Below are positions 62,592 through 64,000 of a stretch of 64,000 nucleotides of DNA, one piece after another; the first letter of the stretch is position 1, and every line of letters begins with the position of its first letter. The stretch comes from Marinomonas mediterranea MMB-1. GTDB lineage: Bacteria > Pseudomonadota > Gammaproteobacteria > Pseudomonadales > Marinomonadaceae. The notes below the pieces were generated by a model, which did no database searches, had not been told where the DNA came from, and saw only the letters and a list, made by a program, of their open reading frames with translations. Where the stretch lies: positions 2,108,001 through 2,172,000 of the forward strand of contig NC_015276.1 in NCBI RefSeq assembly GCF_000192865.1, given 5' to 3'. The translations under genes and the position numbers were made by a program.

Positions 62592-63264
62592 TGCGGTATT
62601 GGAATGTGCTAACTTGTCTAAAACTTATCTTGATGGCAAGAGAGAGGTTGATGTACTTCAGGGGATTAATTTTTCGATAGAATCTGGTCAAGCTTTTGCC
62701 ATCGTGGGTTCTTCTGGTTCAGGGAAGACAACGTTATTGAATTTATTAGCTGGCTTAGATTCACCTACTGACGGTGAAGTGCGCATTGAGGGTACCTCCT
62801 GGTATTCATTAAAAGACGCTAAACGTTCGAAATTACGCAATACTTCAATGGGTTTTGTCTATCAATTCCATCATTTGTTACCAGAGTTCAGTGCGCTTGA
62901 GAACGTTATGATGCCGTTGAATATTAGCGGTATGAAGTCTTCTTTAGCAAGGGATAAAGCGCTAGAGGTAATAGGACGCGTTGGATTGGCAGATAGATCT
63001 GGTCATCGCCCGGGTCAGTTATCCGGCGGAGAAAGGCAGCGTATTGCCATTGCGAGAGCGTTGGTTACGCAGCCCGCGTGCGTTCTTATGGATGAGCCTA
63101 CTGGCAACTTGGATGAAACGACATCGAAAGAAATTCAGGCCCTTATTGGGGAGCTAAAAGAGGAGTTGGGGATGGCTTTTATTGTGGTGACCCATGATGA
63201 GCGAATGTTGAGTTGGATGGATGGTGCATATCGACTATCAAATGGCGAATTGAATGAAATTTGA
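62584..63264 (+). CDS. lolD: Lipoprotein-releasing ABC ATPase LolD
   Basis: 226 residues from the ATG at 62584, which overlaps the lolC stop by eight bases; the longer frame from 62548 lies within lolC. Walker A GSSGSGKTT (near 41), signature LSGGERQRIAIARAL (near 145) and Walker B VLMDEPTGNLD (near 168) are complete. It drives lipoprotein release. Confidence 0.96.
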   Translation: MNNAVLECANLSKTYLDGKREVDVLQGINFSIESGQAFAIVGSSGSGKTTLLNLLAGLDSPTDGEVRIEGTSWYSLKDAKRSKLRNTSMGFVYQFHHLLPEFSALENVMMPLNISGMKSSLARDKALEVIGRVGLADRSGHRPGQLSGGERQRIAIARALVTQPACVLMDEPTGNLDETTSKEIQALIGELKEELGMAFIVVTHDERMLSWMDGAYRLSNGELNEI

Positions 63265-63301
63265 TATAGAGTCTTTGATTGGATAAAAAGGCTGAGTAAA
63301 T

Positions 63302-63327
63302 AAAAAGAGAGCGGATGCTCTCTTTTT
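63302..63327. terminator. Bidirectional terminator between lolD and the DUF2062 gene
   Basis: AAAAAGAGAGC-GGAT-GCTCTCTTTTT between convergent genes. Confidence 0.9.
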
Positions 63328-63354
63328 ATTTTGTCTGGTTTTCTTGGACTAGGC

Positions 63355-63876
63355 CTACGATTTCTTTTTTCTGTTTTGCTTTCTATTTTTCCATCGCTTG
63401 ATAACGTGCATTCGCCATAATACGAGTACTGCGATATAGGACAAAAGTCCGACAACCATGCCGACAATGACCGACCCAGTGTAAAGTGGTAGCCATATGT
63501 GTTCGATCTTTGCCCAAATCCATTCAACGGATAGGTGGAAGTCTCGATCACTGTCGTCTCCAACGAACAGACTGCCAATTAGGTAATTGAAATAAAACAC
63601 AAACGGCATTGTGATTGGGTTTGTGATCCAAACCATTGCGATGGATAAAGGAATATTTGCGCGTAGCGGTATGGCAAGAAGAGCAGCTGCTAACATTTGC
63701 AGGGGCATCGGAATAGCCGCCCAGAATAGTCCATTCCAGCATGCTTTTGCTATGGATTTTCTGTTCATATGCCAGAGGTCAGGCTCGTAGACTTTGGAGC
63801 CTAGGATCTTTAACGCTTTGTTTTCGCGTAATTTTTCGGGGCGTGGGATGTATTTTTGTAAAAAGCGCTTTGGCAT
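63355..63876 (-). CDS. DUF2062 family membrane protein
   Basis: 173 residues, basic ends and two to three spans (about 48-72, 80-103, 130-155). FWAAIPMPLQMLAAALLAIPLRANIPLSIAMVWITNPITMPF carries the DUF2062 pattern with the conserved NP-P motif. Function unknown; the gene commonly lies beside comEC in gammaproteobacteria. Confidence 0.9.
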   Translation of the reverse strand: MPKRFLQKYIPRPEKLRENKALKILGSKVYEPDLWHMNRKSIAKACWNGLFWAAIPMPLQMLAAALLAIPLRANIPLSIAMVWITNPITMPFVFYFNYLIGSLFVGDDSDRDFHLSVEWIWAKIEHIWLPLYTGSVIVGMVVGLLSYIAVLVLWRMHVIKRWKNRKQNRKKKS

Positions 63877-63923
63877 AATAGACGTGTAAAACGTTTAGCA
63901 ATATTCAGGATAAGGAGGTCCGT

Positions 63924-64000
63924 TTGCTAATCATTAACCTTATAGTGTTAGTGAGTGGAATTTTAGTGCCACATAATCTAATTGGGCTGTATTCTACTTG
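63924..64000 (+). CDS. Start of a membrane protein gene, probably comEC, cut by the window end
   Basis: AAGGAGG (63913-63919) precedes a TTG start; 25 codons are visible (LLIINLIVLVSGILVPHN...), open to the window end and hydrophobic. Position next to a divergent DUF2062 gene and near lol genes suggests the DNA-uptake channel ComEC, but the visible sequence is too short to prove it. Confidence 0.5.
   Translation, partial: MLIINLIVLVSGILVPHNLIGLYST

Overview
The window looks like chromosomal DNA of a marine gammaproteobacterium, most likely an oceanospirillalean close to Marinomonas. This is inferred from gene content and order (ruvCAB-tolQRAB-pal-cpoB, nadA beside tRNA-Lys genes, dapA-bamC-purC, lolC-lolD, cysD-cysN, htpG, metH) and from the moderate GC content. 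No species can be named from the sequence alone.

Bases 1-18727 are mostly core genome: a secreted tannase-type esterase, small conserved genes (a GvpU-like protein, YjdM/PhnA, DUF2164, DUF599), an O-methyltransferase, htpG with a heat-shock-like promoter, a periplasmic ATP-dependent DNA ligase (LigE type), an ArsR regulator with the cysteine pair of persulfide sensors, exonuclease III, glutathione reductase, PepD, and a metH / SRPBCC / cob(I)alamin adenosyltransferase cluster.

Bases 18728-28850 are accessory. They open with two long tandem repeat units plus a partial third, whose hairpins show compensatory base changes. A string of genes follows, separated by attC-like integron recombination sites: a four-helix membrane protein with a TRADD-N-associated-type module, a 582-residue unknown, a lipoprotein, a small protein with a HEPN-like RNxxxH motif, and an alpha/beta hydrolase. 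No integron integrase is present, so this resembles a CALIN (cluster of attC sites lacking an integrase). Two decayed copies of one IS91-family element (tyrosine recombinase plus HUH/Y2 transposase) sit exactly in the R' box of two of these attC sites. Removing them on paper restores R' boxes like those of the uninterrupted sites. This attC-targeting element and its unusual cassette cargo are the most interesting things in the window.

Bases 28850-38900 hold a mixed region: a GNAT acetyltransferase, two tandem paralogous membrane proteins, a thiamine-binding protein, a SnoaL-like protein, a sterol-desaturase-like enzyme, a cyclic-nucleotide-binding protein, a MOSC protein, a YeeE/YedE (PmpAB-like) pair, TerB-like protein, sodB and a coiled-coil membrane protein.

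Bases 38985-64000 are core genome again: trhP (yegQ), the ATP sulfurylase genes cysD-cysN, a PPOX flavoprotein and a GreA/GreB-like protein, aspS, ruvCAB, the complete Tol-Pal operon, two identical tRNA-Lys genes, nadA, a BepA-like M48 protease, a TusA-like protein with a PerM-type transporter, bcp, dapA-bamC-purC, lolC-lolD, a DUF2062 gene and the first codons of what is probably comEC. Bases 1-190 show no gene.
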